A stretch of DNA of 64,000 nt. Source: Corbicula japonica. Lineage: Eukaryota > Mollusca > Bivalvia > Venerida > Cyrenidae. Below are positions 34,401 through 42,930 of this stretch, piece by piece (the stretch's first letter is position 1; each line of letters begins with the position of its first letter). Under the pieces are notes generated by a model. The model was not told where the DNA came from, made no database searches, and saw nothing but the letters and a program-made list of their open reading frames with translations. Made by a program: the position numbers and the translations under genes. The DNA lies in contig JAZAYU010000035.1 in assembly GCA_038501625.1 (NCBI GenBank), positions 940,001-1,004,000 of the forward strand, given 5' to 3'.

Positions 34401-36398
34401 GTACAAGAAGTATGAAAGTAACTAGCTTGCACGCAAACTTTAACCTGAAATTCTAAATTGAAAAAGGGCCATAATTTGATTAAAAATGAAAGAAAGAGTT
34501 ATGGTTCTTGGTAGAAATAGTCAGGGTCATGATGGTAAACAAGTGTCTTAAGTTTCAAAGCTGTAGTACAAGAAGTATGAAAGTAACTAGCTTGCACGCA
34601 AACTTTAACCTGAAATTCTTAGTCGAAAAAGGGCCATAATTTGAACAAAATGGAAGTTAGAGTTATGGTTCTTGGCATACAAACTTCAAATATGATGATG
34701 AACAAGTGTTGAAAGTTTCAAAGCTGTAGTATAAGTAGTATGGAAGTTATGGGTTTGTACAGTAGCTTGCACGCAAACTTTAACCTGAAATTCTAAGTTG
34801 AAAAAGGGGCATAATTTGATAAAAATGAAAGTTAGAGTTATGGTTCTTGGCATACACACTTGGGATATGATGATGAACAAGTGTTGAAAGTTTCAAAGCT
34901 GTAGTATAAGTAGTATTGAAGTTATTAGTTTGTATAGTAGCTTGCACGCAAACTTTAACCTGAAATTCTAAGTCGAAAAAGGGCCATAATTTGATCAAAA
35001 TGAAAGTCAGAGTTATGGTTCTTGGTATACACACTCGGGACATGATGATGAACAAGTGTGCCAAGTTTTAAAGCTGTAGTATAAGTAGTATTGAAGTTAT
35101 GAGTTTGTACAGTAGCTTGCACGCAAACTTTAACCTGAAATTCTAAGTCAAAAAAGGGCCATAATTTGATCAAAATGAAAGTTAGAGTTATGGTTCTTGG
35201 CATACACACTCGGGACATGATGACGAACAAGTGTGCCAAGTTTAAAAGCTGTAGCTATAGTAGTTTTTAAGATATAGGTAGGTTGCACGTAAACTTTAAC
35301 CAAAGCGGGACGCCGACGCCCAAGTGAGTACAATAGCTCGACATATTCTTCGAATAGTCGAGCTAAAAATACAACTGAAAGAATTTATGCCTGCTTGAAA
35401 TGGTATCACATTTAATTGGAGGAACCCAACAGTTGGCTGCTGGTAGAACGTCATACTCCAAATCTGAATGTCAGGTTTAAATCCCAACAGTTTTTTCTGC
35501 AGTTTCCATAATCCCCACTTGTAGCTTTTTTAAGGCCAAAAAAATAATTTCAGGCTGATTTCTGAAAGTAAAAACATTTTTCCAGGAAAATAACAAACAA
35601 ACAAACCATTTCTACTTACCAAACAATGTAATTTTCAATATTCTGCTACACTGTATAGCAAAGTTCAAGTCTGAACTGTCAAATATGGTTATCAAGTCAT
35701 TATCTGAAAGAGAAAACTCAGTCAATTCATAATTGCTCAACTTACAGGGTTTCTACAAATGATTTGCAGGAACATTCCTTTCAACAAATGTACAAGGTAC
35801 ACAGCAATATATTGGATATTCATAATATTAATATTTCTTTTGATCCTATGGACTGTAACAAGATCCCAGGTAAATTTCACATAGATACAAGGACACTTTA
35901 AATACAATTTTAATATTGTTTTTTTAACCCTTTCCTGGATATATACACATTTTTACGCATGTGCGACCAGTGTAGATCCAGATCAGCCGGCACATCCGTG
36001 CCGTCTGATCAGGATCTACACTGGTCGCATTTTGATCAGAAATAACCTAATGAATCAAAAAGCGAACAGTTTAGATCCTGATCAGACGACACGGATGTGC
36101 CGGCTGATCTGGATCTAAACTGTTCGCCCTAGCTATGAAGGTGTGTCTGTACAGGAAAGGGTTAAACAAAGAATATTCATTGAAATAATGTACATTTAAA
36201 GCCTAACTTACCCTCATCTTTATACTTGATTACAATATCGTCACTGGAGCTAAGCTTCCCTCTGTAGACACGCTGCATCATTAATACAAGTTCATCATAT
36301 GTAATGTCTTCATTGGTAATTAATATTCGCCGTATATCATCGCCAAGGGCAACTTTTATGATAAGCTTTCCTGTAAGGTCTATTCCTGGATCATTCAT
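22278..36398 (-). CDS. TFG: TFG (Trk-fused gene) protein, whole coding span, ten exons
   Basis: TFG is a cytosolic scaffold that oligomerises through its PB1 domain at ER exit sites and organises COPII transport towards the Golgi. Coding exons in transcript order: 36398-36212, 35703-35620, 32275-32117, 30812-30645, 29804-29709, 29236-29129, 25746-25648, 25235-25146, 24406-24195, 22499-22278. They total 1425 nt, giving 474 aa plus TGA; human TFG is 400 aa. Every junction has AG/GT borders and a matching phase. Residues about 9-95 form the PB1 domain ([16 protein letters not shown], then [13 protein letters not shown]). A short coiled coil follows at about 100-125, then the SxFGIS-type motif, RSGTPDS, a long Pro/Gln/Gly/Tyr-rich region, and an [12 protein letters not shown]-terminus that resembles the vertebrate one. 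The introns hold many transposons. The 5' UTR and promoter were not located. The family call is very secure; the least certain exons are 7 and 8. Confidence 0.95.
22754..24151. mobile_element. Non-autonomous DNA transposon with GGCCATCC ends (PIF/Harbinger-like?) in the last TFG intron
   Basis: Ends of about 45 bp are inverted copies: left GGCCATCCTTAAAAAATTGT then GGTTGCGCGACC; right GGTCGCGCAACC-type and AAGGATGGCC. TTA flanks both sides (22751-22753, 24152-24154), consistent with a 3-bp target duplication as in PIF/Harbinger elements. The interior has no coding capacity. It lies between TFG exons 9 and 10. Confidence 0.7.
24195..24406 (-). CDS. TFG: TFG coding exon 9 (Gln/Pro/Gly-rich)
   Basis: This is a 212-nt exon, phase 1 to 0, encoding a low-complexity Q/P/G/Y segment ([20 protein letters not shown], later [17 protein letters not shown]). 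It is typical of the TFG C-terminal disordered region, which contributes to condensate-like assembly. The GTAATC donor follows a run of Gln codons. Confidence 0.92.
24587..24763. mobile_element. Family A MITE, shortened
   Basis: ATTCCATATATGAATTTTA, GTTGATCCAGATCAGCCAGC and a TTAAGGGTTAA end, in the intron between TFG exons 8 and 9. Confidence 0.6.
25146..25235 (-). CDS. TFG: TFG coding exon 8 (probable)
   Basis: This is a 90-nt exon, phase 1 to 1, encoding [20 protein letters not shown] and then [10 protein letters not shown]. It has a pyrimidine-rich acceptor (CTTCCCCCAG) and a GTATGT donor. Like exon 7 it has no obvious vertebrate equivalent and could be skipped without a frameshift. Confidence 0.75.
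25648..25746 (-). CDS. TFG: TFG coding exon 7 (probable)
   Basis: This is a 99-nt exon, phase 1 to 1, encoding [15 protein letters not shown] and then [19 protein letters not shown]. The acceptor is TTTGCCAG and the donor GTATGT. I recognise no vertebrate counterpart for this segment. The support is the splice consensus at both ends and phase agreement. It could be alternatively spliced. Confidence 0.72.
26680..26898. mobile_element. Family A MITE
   Basis: TATCCCTTTACTAAATATAT, GCGACCAGTGTAGATCCAG, CATCTACACTGTTCACCCG and GGTGTATATATAGAATAAAG; it lies in the TFG intron between exons 6 and 7. Confidence 0.7.
27115..27301. mobile_element. Repeat family E copy 1 (CAGGGCTTT...AAAGCCCTG)
   Basis: A 187-bp unit with short inverted ends CAGGGCTTT/AAAGCCCTG, flanked by AATTC on both sides. 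Internal text (AATAGTGTGATTTCTTTTGC and GTAAAGTTACT) recurs at 29523-29690 and 36545-36744. Confidence 0.55.
27480..27652. mobile_element. Family A MITE, partial
   Basis: CAACAGTGTAGATTGAGATC, GCTATCTGGATCTACACTG, CAGAAATAACCAATTGAA and TCAGACAGCACAGATC. Confidence 0.55.
27736..27970. mobile_element. Small Tc1/mariner-type MITE in a TFG intron
   Basis: The ends TATACTACTCAAAATTTGAT are inverted copies over about 26 bp, beginning with TA, in a 235-bp unit with no coding capacity. Confidence 0.6.
28290..28470. repeat. Dispersed repeat fragment
   Basis: AAGAAGGGGCATAACTCC through GACAGACGGACTGATGGACG. This GGGGCATAACTC...GACGGAC type of sequence is common in mollusc non-coding DNA; class not determined. 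Confidence 0.4.
28513..28732. mobile_element. Family A MITE
   Basis: Begins CCCTGTACTCCATATATAAG after TTTAA; contains CTGATCTGGATCTACACTG twice and ends GAAAGGGTCAA. Confidence 0.68.
29129..29236 (-). CDS. TFG: TFG coding exon 6
   Basis: This is a 108-nt exon, phase 1 to 1, encoding a low-complexity Ala/Pro/Gly stretch ([20 protein letters not shown] and so on). The acceptor reads AACCAG and the donor GTAACA. It is supported by an open frame and exact phase agreement with both neighbouring exons. Confidence 0.85.
29366..29512. mobile_element. Family A MITE, partial
   Basis: CACCCTTTCCTCAATATAAA, GTCTGATCTTGATGTGCACT, GAAATAACCTGATTAATAAA, GTGCAGATCGTGATTAGACG. Confidence 0.6.
29523..29690. 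mobile_element. Repeat family E copy 2 (ends eroded)
   Basis: It shares GGGAAAAATAGCATGATATT and GCATGATTTTAAGAAATTTT with the other two copies. It lies just intronic of TFG exon 5. Confidence 0.5.
29709..29804 (-). CDS. TFG: TFG coding exon 5
   Basis: This is a 96-nt exon, phase 1 to 1. It encodes [20 protein letters not shown] and then [18 protein letters not shown] is shared with vertebrate TFG. The acceptor is TTCACAG and the donor GTAATT. Confidence 0.9.
30150..30468. mobile_element. Family A MITE interrupted by a family B element
   Basis: Family A text (AACCTTTTACATTCATGCC to GGCTGATCTAGATCT) stops at about 30271, a complete family B copy follows, then family A resumes at CACTGTTCACCCATGGG and ends TGGAGTAAAGGGTTA. 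Confidence 0.7.
30272..30418. mobile_element. Family B palindromic MITE nested in family A
   Basis: GCCCAAGATCATAAAACTAA to TTTTATGATATTGGGCC; the two inner arms CTGATTGGCTGAAATGGCGA and CGCCATTTCAGCCAATCAG are perfect complements. Confidence 0.82.
30487..30637. mobile_element. Family B palindromic MITE beside TFG exon 4
   Basis: TGCCCAAGGTTATAAAACTG to CAGTTTTAGAACCTTGGGGC. Its right edge is about 8 bp from the TFG exon 4 border at 30645, just past the GTAAGT donor. Confidence 0.82.
30645..30812 (-). CDS. TFG: TFG coding exon 4
   Basis: This is a 168-nt exon, phase 1 to 1. It encodes a Ser/Pro-rich linker ([14 protein letters not shown]) and then [20 protein letters not shown] with SFGIS, which corresponds to the [20 protein letters not shown] motif of vertebrate TFG. 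Its GTAAGT donor is followed within about 8 nt by a family B palindromic repeat. Confidence 0.93.
31716..31970. mobile_element. hAT-type MITE in TFG intron 3
   Basis: The ends CAGGGTTCCCA and TGGGAACCCT(A) are inverted. TGCTATG on the left and TGTTATG on the right fit an 8-bp target duplication with a mismatch, as expected for hAT. Confidence 0.55.
32117..32275 (-). CDS. TFG: TFG coding exon 3 (end of PB1 and coiled coil)
   Basis: This is a 159-nt exon, phase 1 to 1. It begins VNGKPEPL, matching the family's VNGQPRPL, and continues with a charged heptad-like helix ([20 protein letters not shown]) that serves as the TFG coiled coil. The GTAAGT donor occupies 32111-32116. A second identical GTAAGT lies 44 nt farther, at 32067-32072. 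Confidence 0.93.
32718..33880. repeat. G/T-rich trinucleotide-based microsatellite block
   Basis: About 950 bp of interrupted GTT/GGT units is followed by short pure arrays: TACAG, then TATGG (about 33719-33780), TCTGG and TATAG (about 33826-33873) pentamers. Long frames without stops occur in all three forward frames simply because the units lack stop trinucleotides. Confidence 0.92.
34118..35300. repeat. 165/175-bp tandem array (about seven units)
   Basis: The marker TTGCACGCAAACTTTAACC begins at 34261, 34426, 34591, 34766, 34941, 35116 and, degenerate, 35282. The first two intervals are 165 bp, the next three are 175 bp, and the last about 166. A degenerate unit precedes the first marker. 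The longer period comes from an extra segment near the unit end (TTTGTACAGTAG). Confidence 0.92.
35620..35703 (-). CDS. TFG: TFG coding exon 2 (second half of PB1)
   Basis: This is an 84-nt exon, phase 1 to phase 1, with CAG before and GTAAG after. It encodes [13 protein letters not shown] followed by [15 protein letters not shown], the acidic OPCA-like half of the PB1 domain. It is the continuation expected from vertebrate TFG. Confidence 0.95.
35928..36161. mobile_element. Family A MITE, best-preserved copy
   Basis: It is 234 bp with TTAA at 35924-35927 and 36162-36165, starts CCCTTTCCTG and ends CAGGAAAGGG. The first hairpin pairs ACCAGTGTAGATCCAGATCA with TGATCAGGATCTACACTGGT. The second pairs GAACAGTTTAGATCCTGATC with its facing arm ending GGATCTAAACTGTTCG. 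It lies in TFG intron 1, upstream of exon 2. Confidence 0.85.
36212..36398 (-). CDS. TFG: TFG coding exon 1 (start codon, N-terminal PB1)
   Basis: This exon encodes residues 1-62 and leaves phase 1. It starts [16 protein letters not shown] and runs to KYKDE, where a GTAAG donor follows. The text is nearly that of the vertebrate PB1 N-terminus. A possible acceptor (TTTCAG) lies 21 nt upstream of the ATG at 36420-36421, so a non-coding 5' exon may exist farther up; its polypyrimidine tract is weak, so this could instead be the first exon. Confidence 0.95.
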
Positions 36399-36544
36399 TG
36401 TTACTCAGTTTAGTTTTCTCTGAAATCATTGAAATTCATTTCTAAGTATGCAAGGATAACAGGTAAATTTTAACAAGCATCATTCAATAAATATAAGCAT
36501 TTATAAGCATCTTGTACATGTATATACCATTAAATTACCCCAGG

Positions 36545-36744
36545 CAGGGTTTTTTTTCACTGCCAGAGAAGGGGCCCACGCCCTATAATTTGGGGGAAAA
36601 TAGCATGATTATTTCTCTGAAGGGAAATAAAAAACCTGATGTAAAGTTACTTTTTGGGGAAACAGCATGATTTTAAAGAAGTTGTTTGAAGGGAAGGCAC
36701 CCATAAATGGCCCCTACTTAAGAAGGAAAAAAGCCCAGACCCTG
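36545..36744. mobile_element. Repeat family E copy 3, upstream of the TFG start codon
   Basis: Starts CAGGGTTTTTTTTCACTGCC and ends AGACCCTG, with the same interior as the copies at 27.1 and 29.5 kb. It is about 150 bp upstream of the TFG start codon. Confidence 0.55.
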
Positions 36745-37227
36745 GATAATAAATATAGATTTACTGATTTTTCCCCTAAAATTTACTGGTGGTGTTGGCG
36801 GGGGTCATTAAAAAGGAATTTTACAGTATCATCAAAACAACTACTAAATAAACAAACTATGGAAATACAATCATGATCATCTTAGAAATTATAGAAAATG
36901 AGCAAAAAACGACCCAAATAATGTACAAGCTGTTGTCATTTTAAGTATTAGTAGCATTTTAAACTGCCTTAGTTTCAACTAATCATGCAGTATGAAATAA
37001 AAAGCTGACCAGTTTTAATTTGCTTTAAGAACCAGGGGTTTTCCTAGCCTTTTTGAGGGTCCGGAAAACGGACCATTTCCCAAAGCAAACGGACCCTTTC
37101 CCAATCCGAAATTTCTTCCATTTTTCCCAATTGAATCCACAGATAATTTTCAAAACATAAGAAACAGTGTTAACTTTCGCTTTACGTTGTAAACAACAAC
37201 TGACTGCTTTATCTCGCACTATGCATG

Positions 37228-37235
37228 TGACGTCA
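37228..37235. promoter_or_regulatory. CRE-type palindrome TGACGTCA
   Basis: A perfect cAMP-response-element consensus within the 37.0-38.2 kb element. Activity is unknown. Confidence 0.35.
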
Positions 37236-37339
37236 CAACCAGGTGTAAAAATTCGCTAATACTGGATAAATTTACTTTACTCTAGACACGCCTATATTTC
37301 ACAACAATTGGTACAATCTTTATCGCGAGATATTTTGAT

Positions 37340-37349
37340 TCTCGCGAGA
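37340..37349. promoter_or_regulatory. TCTCGCGAGA palindrome
   Basis: This exact decamer is a core promoter element of TATA-less, often bidirectional animal promoters. A near copy (ATCGCGAGAT) lies 18 bp to the left. It is about 940 bp upstream of the TFG start codon but inside a probable transposon, so its role is uncertain. Confidence 0.35.
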
Positions 37350-40300
37350 TTATGCGATAGCGTGATTACACAAACTGTCAAAACTGTCAAAATTGTGTCT
37401 TTGACAAATAAAAATGTGTATATTTAGCCGTTTGTCGGCGCTTAATTAATTTTTGATGATAAGTGATTAGGTAAGTTGATTGCCAATGCAATGATTGAAT
37501 CAATTAGTTCACAGTTGTTACTTTAATCGCGTTTTATATATCTTACAGTACTGACTAATCCGTTCATTCTACGGAAAATTCCTCAGTTGAATTTTAAAAT
37601 AATGCTTTAATTTATTGATGTATCTGCTCAACTGTGTTCAGTAATTATGAATAGATTTTAGAATGGATCATTTTGTGATACGAAGGTAAATATTAAAGTG
37701 TTTGGGGATATTTTGTCTAAAGCAAAAAGGGAGATAATAAGTTTGATTATTAAATTGACTTAAATACAAAATCTCCGCAAATTATTTCGTATGCGCTAAA
37801 ATGTTACTAAATAAATATTATATGAACAAAAGAGATGAAAAACAGCAAACATTTTTAAAGTTTGTAGTCCACTATTGTAAAATTAAAAGTTATATATATA
37901 TACTATCTAATCATAATATCATGTCAATGTAAATCATATATCACAAGAACTGAAACATGATAGTTTGTGTGTTCTGGGCATATGGTTCTAGTAGCAAAAA
38001 AAACCCCTTATTTTTTCAAACTATTTGCATTTGAGATTGATACTGCCATTTATATACACAACAAAAGTAAAACAAATAGGAGATTCAAGTGCAAGTTTTG
38101 TTTCTGCTATGTATAATATAATGATTTCAAAATTCCCAAAACTTGCATTTTTGTCGATAAAAATTCCCAAAATGAAACATTTCACGCGCTAAAATTTCCC
38201 AATTCTGGCCAGGGTCCTTTTCCCAAAATGGCTAGGAAAACCCCTGAGAACCTTGCCTATCATGGTGGTTTTTTTTGTAAAACAGACATGGTTTGTGATG
38301 TCATTTTTTGGTATTACGGCAAAAAAAACCCACAACAACCCCAAAACCGTGATCCAAATCTTCGATGCCTTGTATTTTTTTTTTTTTATAAATTTCACAA
38401 TTTTTGATGTAATTTAGTGCATTCTAAGAGGAAAGTTGAACACTGCCCATAATTGTCAGTACGCAAAGGTGCAAGTTAGGAAACACTTCTTTTTGGGATA
38501 TTTTCTGATCAAACATGTTCACAAATAATTAAAATTGTTTCCTCTTTAATTTTTATAATGACAAACATGTTTGCACGAAGCTCCTCCATTTGGGACCTTG
38601 TGAAAAAAAAAACATGAATAAATGTGAATGATCCACCGGAACTGGTCAAAGGGGTCATCCTCCTTGCACAGCAAATTTTGTACAAAAAACAATTTCAACC
38701 AGCCAATATTTGTATTAATACCATCTGTAATGATTGTACATTAAAACTGATTCAGCTTTTGAAATAGAATTGACATTTGGAATGTAGGTCACTTGAGTAT
38801 TTTTTGAAACTTTGAAAGCGGTTTTCTACTACAACTCACTCATGTAAAATTACCATACCTGGCACGTTTTGAATTTCTATTTCACAAACTTAATTTTTAT
38901 CAATGTTTTTGAAAATCATTACAAATATAAATCGATGTTTGATTTAATTTATTGTCAACATACATTTCGATGCCAACAGGCACCAACCGGAAATACATGA
39001 GTAATATTTGGAATCCCCCGGATCTAGCAAATTCTCTGGAACCGAGCAACCAACTGTACTACTAGCTATTATAATCAGTGGTGGAAAACAGTGTTATGAG
39101 TGTGACACTTCAAGTCAAAACATGCATATATGACTTAAAATTCCCCTTTTTTGTCTTAACATGACACAAAATTCCCTTCCAAAGTGTATGGGTACCTGTC
39201 CCCAAATGTTGTCTAGTGTCTGATTTACATGAGGAAATAAAGAAAATCCACCATTTTTTGACACACAAAAAGGCAAACGCTTGAAAACTTGCACCCATGA
39301 ATACATTTTGTCATTGTTTTGTCACCTTGTATCTACCTTTGTCTATAATTAGGGAAAAATACCGAAACTGAATTTTATCAGTACAAATGAACAAAGGGAA
39401 CCTGGATCAAACCAGATCTGGCCCATGCCCCACCCACCTGATTTTCAATGACTGGAAGTTACCACTATCAAATTAACGGTCTTACCTTCCAAGTATAATG
39501 TAAAAATGCCAACTTTATTTTCAACTGTATCGATGATTGTTTACGAAATCATAATGAAATCGCAAAACAATCACAATATCATGTAAAATGGTAATTTCTT
39601 TTTATTTCGATGACTTGCTGGCGGCGTCGCTTATGATGCTGAAAATAATGAGTTCCGAATAACGGCACCGGACCGAACAAACGTATGCTAATCGGAAAAT
39701 AAGATAATAGCCTGAAACAAGTCAGATTATCGCACAGCAGCCACTTGTTATCACGAAACAATTATGCTTTTTGAAATAGCTTGCAAAAATTAATTAATTT
39801 AAGATTAAGAATTACTTATCCTATACAGTAAAAAATGCATACATGATGTGAACACAGTAACAACGTCGGGATGCATTAATTCTCAAACAAATAGCTTTGA
39901 ATATTTACATGCCACTCTTGATACACATTAACTGGAAACTCTATGCCGCACATACCTATATCCTACAAAGCATTGCTTGTGTCAAGGAAACAGAATAATA
40001 ATAATTATTAAACATGAACTTGATAAATTTAATATATTACAAAATAAAAAGTTGAAACCAAAAATAAAAATCAGAGAAAAAAAACGAGTTTTATGAAAAA
40101 GAGTTATCTTTTTACTGAATTCAAGGGGTCATTTGGAAAAGTTTAGTCTTTTGTTTCATACACTATTGAAATACATTTTTATCCATCTAGAACCATTAGA
40201 TATTTCATTTCAACCTTTAGAAATAATTGTTTCTTAGTTTTGAGTTTAGTTAAGTACTGAGTATTTGTGAGGCTAAATTGTCAGGTTTCGAAGCGCCAGA

Positions 40301-40864
40301 ACACATAGGCAAGCGTAGCACCAAATAGGAATTTACCAAATCAATACAGCTCTGACCATTTTTATTTTCTAAATGATATTTCGATGAACTCCTGCTTGAA
40401 ATATACCAAGTCAGGAGCCTCAGCTGTAGTCCATGTTATCATATTCATGGGTCGAAAATTTTGTGTTGGGGAGGGATGGAATAGAAATTGTATTTCATTC
40501 AGACTGACCATGTATGTTACCAAAATAACCAGTGAAATATGAGATTCATTTAATGCCCAAGCGACATGACAAACGACGAGAAACGGACAGTTTCGTTGAT
40601 TACAGAGTTAAAATAAATGGAGTTTCTCATTAAAATAATAACAAATCAAAATAGTCTTAAGTAATGAAGCATGTTTTGACAACATAAAGATATTGCTACA
40701 TATACATTTACAGATCAATTTGCACCGTTCATAGGTTAGTTAAAACTGATTTAGTTTACATAGAATGTGAAACAAGTTTTTCCAACTTATATTAAGCACG
40801 TTCGATGACTGCTTTCTGTGTTGCAAACCAGTACTCGCGCCGTATTTGGATTGGGGAAACTGCA

Positions 40865-40947
40865 GCCGAATCCAGTCCCTTTTGGTTTTGAACCCCTCAG
40901 TCTCCGGATCTGAAGTCCAATGCTCTACACATAGACCACTATTCTTC
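40865..40947 (-). other. tRNA-like (SINE-type) sequence
   Basis: On the minus strand TGGTCTATGTGTAGAGC resembles an A box and GAGGGGTTCAAAACC a B box; between them TTGGA-CTTCAGA-TCCGG could be an anticodon arm. The acceptor stem does not pair convincingly. It is probably a tRNA-derived SINE or pseudogene. Confidence 0.4.
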
Positions 40948-42859
40948 CTGTTGGCACATAGAACGCCGGACAATTGAAATACTTCAGTCGTCAAACTGTC
41001 TTTTTTTGTTGGCGTTATGATTAACAATATCAGTTACGTCCACTTTTTTATTCGGGTTTTTGAACTTAGCGATAAAATAAGTAATACTACTTTGATGTTT
41101 GTCGGAAATCGCCGAGTCGGTACTGTTGGCGTTTCGGTATAGTTGTATTCCGCTCTAATCGCTTACGTAAAAGTACACATCGGCACATGACTATGATTAG
41201 TTTTTTGCGACATTCTTTATTTTTTAACATAAAGTTTCGGTTTTAATATGAATTTTGAAAAACACAATCACGTGTTAATTTACTAAGGCACCTGGAGGCG
41301 GCGACGTGATGCTGTAAGAATGTGCCATTAATAAAACAGGTCAAACATAGTTATAATTATTACAAAATATAGTTTAATGGAAACAAGTGCTCTCATTATT
41401 ATCCCTCGACTTCGTATAAGGATTGTCTCGCGTTGCAGTCACCTTTATAATACACATGCCTCCAAAAACTGAATACTCTAGAATGAAGTTCCTTACTATT
41501 ATATGTGATGATGAAAAAAAAATCCCAAACAAACAGGATTTTCTATGCATGAATCACTAGCAACTTTGCATTCTACTTTTGTAGTATTAAAATCTACAAT
41601 TTCCCTGCGTTTTTTTCTAAATGAACTCGACATCATTACATTTTCTACGACCATCTTGTAATCACGTTTCTTAATGTTACGACACTAAACAAAGTATCAC
41701 CAAAAGAAAAAAATCGATAAGTGCGCACGCATATGATTGACTCAAGAGCTTGTGATATTATATAATCAACGATATGCTTGTCAATCAAACAGAGCTTTTC
41801 ATTTTTTTATATCAGACCCTTTTTATTTCCTGGTATGTACAATAAAATGTGCTAGTGTACTAACAACTCTATGCTCGACAAAGCTACGAAAAGTTTCAGT
41901 ATCCAAAGACAATTAAGAACATAATTGCTAGCTTATGAGAGGTCTAAAACTAACATCTAGGTAGAAAGAAAGCCCTATCATCGTTGGGCTTTTACTGTAT
42001 TCTTAACCTCATTGTTGCTACTTTGTGGATGTTTAAAGCATAGAATACATTAAATGCCATACATAGCCATTTCGACTTATGTTCGACCATACCGATTCAC
42101 CATTGCCAATTTACCTAGGATTTGTACGACAATCATGCACGATTTTGCTAAGTACTGTCGTTTTGCTTTACTTCTAAAGTGTTGTGTCCATGGTTTGCTT
42201 TCGCCATTTCGTGTCACTTTCTCAACGCGAGGTCTCAAATTTAAATGATACTTGGGTCTGTCAAAACACTTTTAAACTTATTGCATGCCACGAGCGATGA
42301 TGGTCACCAACTCTAATTAAATTACACGATCTAGTTTTTTGATAGTTCGTGTAGCATTTTACCCAGATAGTAATATGCGATTTATATGAGAAACGATATG
42401 AAGGTGCCTGTTATAACGTTAATGGGTGGGCGGGTTGCAGTGATTTCACCAAGACAGCTTGTACATGTTACTTCTAACGACGATCCGGCGATAAGTGATA
42501 AGTGTTCAACCTACTTCCGGAGGCATATACGTTTTAACAATGACCGTTTCAAAGCGGTATTTATGCGCGTTCTCTTTACCTCTTGTATCTTTTTTTAGTT
42601 TAGTTATACGATAAACTAACTAACTCGCTGTCTTTCTTAAAATTATTTGGTTGTGATGGGAGGCTGTTTTTTCTTGGTTTTACTTTATTAATAGCATGAC
42701 ATTTAACTTGTTTGAGTTATATACGTATAATCAACGTCTCTTTTCTTATCAACATCTCTTTTCTTGTGACATAATATTCTTTGGAAAATTCAAAGTTGGC
42801 TCCTGTCAGGGATTTTTGTTTTATTTTTCTGGCGAAAAATTCGTATCTTTACAAAAAAG

Positions 42860-42930
42860 TGAAAAATGCATATCAGGAATCGCCACACTCACAAAACACA
42901 GCCTCTCCACGCAGCGAAAAAGAAGAGAGG
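42860..42930 (-). repeat. Family C repeat fragment
   Basis: The complement reads CTTCTTTTTCGCTGCGTGG, AGGCTGTGTTTTGTGAGTGTG and CGATTCCTGATATGCAT, as at 57649-57712. Confidence 0.7.

Larger units (their letters stand above)
32450..35366 (+). mobile_element. Composite repeat element (bivalve 'pearl'/Helitron-like) in TFG intron 2
   Basis: A unit starts with GAGCCAGTCGGAAACGACTG and CTCGACTATTCGAA, continues with a 1.1 kb G/T-rich microsatellite, then a 165-175 bp tandem array, and ends with a 30-nt hairpin (AGCTCGAC...GTCGAGCT, 35335-35364) followed by CTAAAA. The CTCGACTATTCGAA motif of the left end recurs inverted in the right hairpin. Microsatellite plus approximately 160-bp core array is the known layout of bivalve pearl elements, later linked to non-autonomous Helitrons; membership here is inference. 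Confidence 0.65.
37033..38246. mobile_element. 1.2 kb terminal-inverted-repeat element upstream of TFG (hAT-like ends)
   Basis: The ends CAGGGGTTTTCCTAGCC are perfect inverted copies over 17 bp. AGAAC flanks both sides (37028-37032, 38247-38251). Several TTCCCAA motifs sit inside both ends. CAGGG-type termini suggest hAT, but hAT usually makes 8-bp duplications and only 5 bp are seen. No transposase is visible. It carries TGACGTCA and TCTCGCGAGA palindromes. Confidence 0.65.

Noticed and set aside
34686..35333. Overlapping minus-strand frames repeating the same peptide
   Set aside because: They are the 165/175-bp tandem units read in one frame; repeated sequence and not a repeat protein, with no start or splice support.
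37025..37219. A 64-codon minus-strand frame ending at the 37.0 kb element boundary
   Set aside because: It reads the inverted end and subterminal TTCCCAA motifs of the transposon; no domain.
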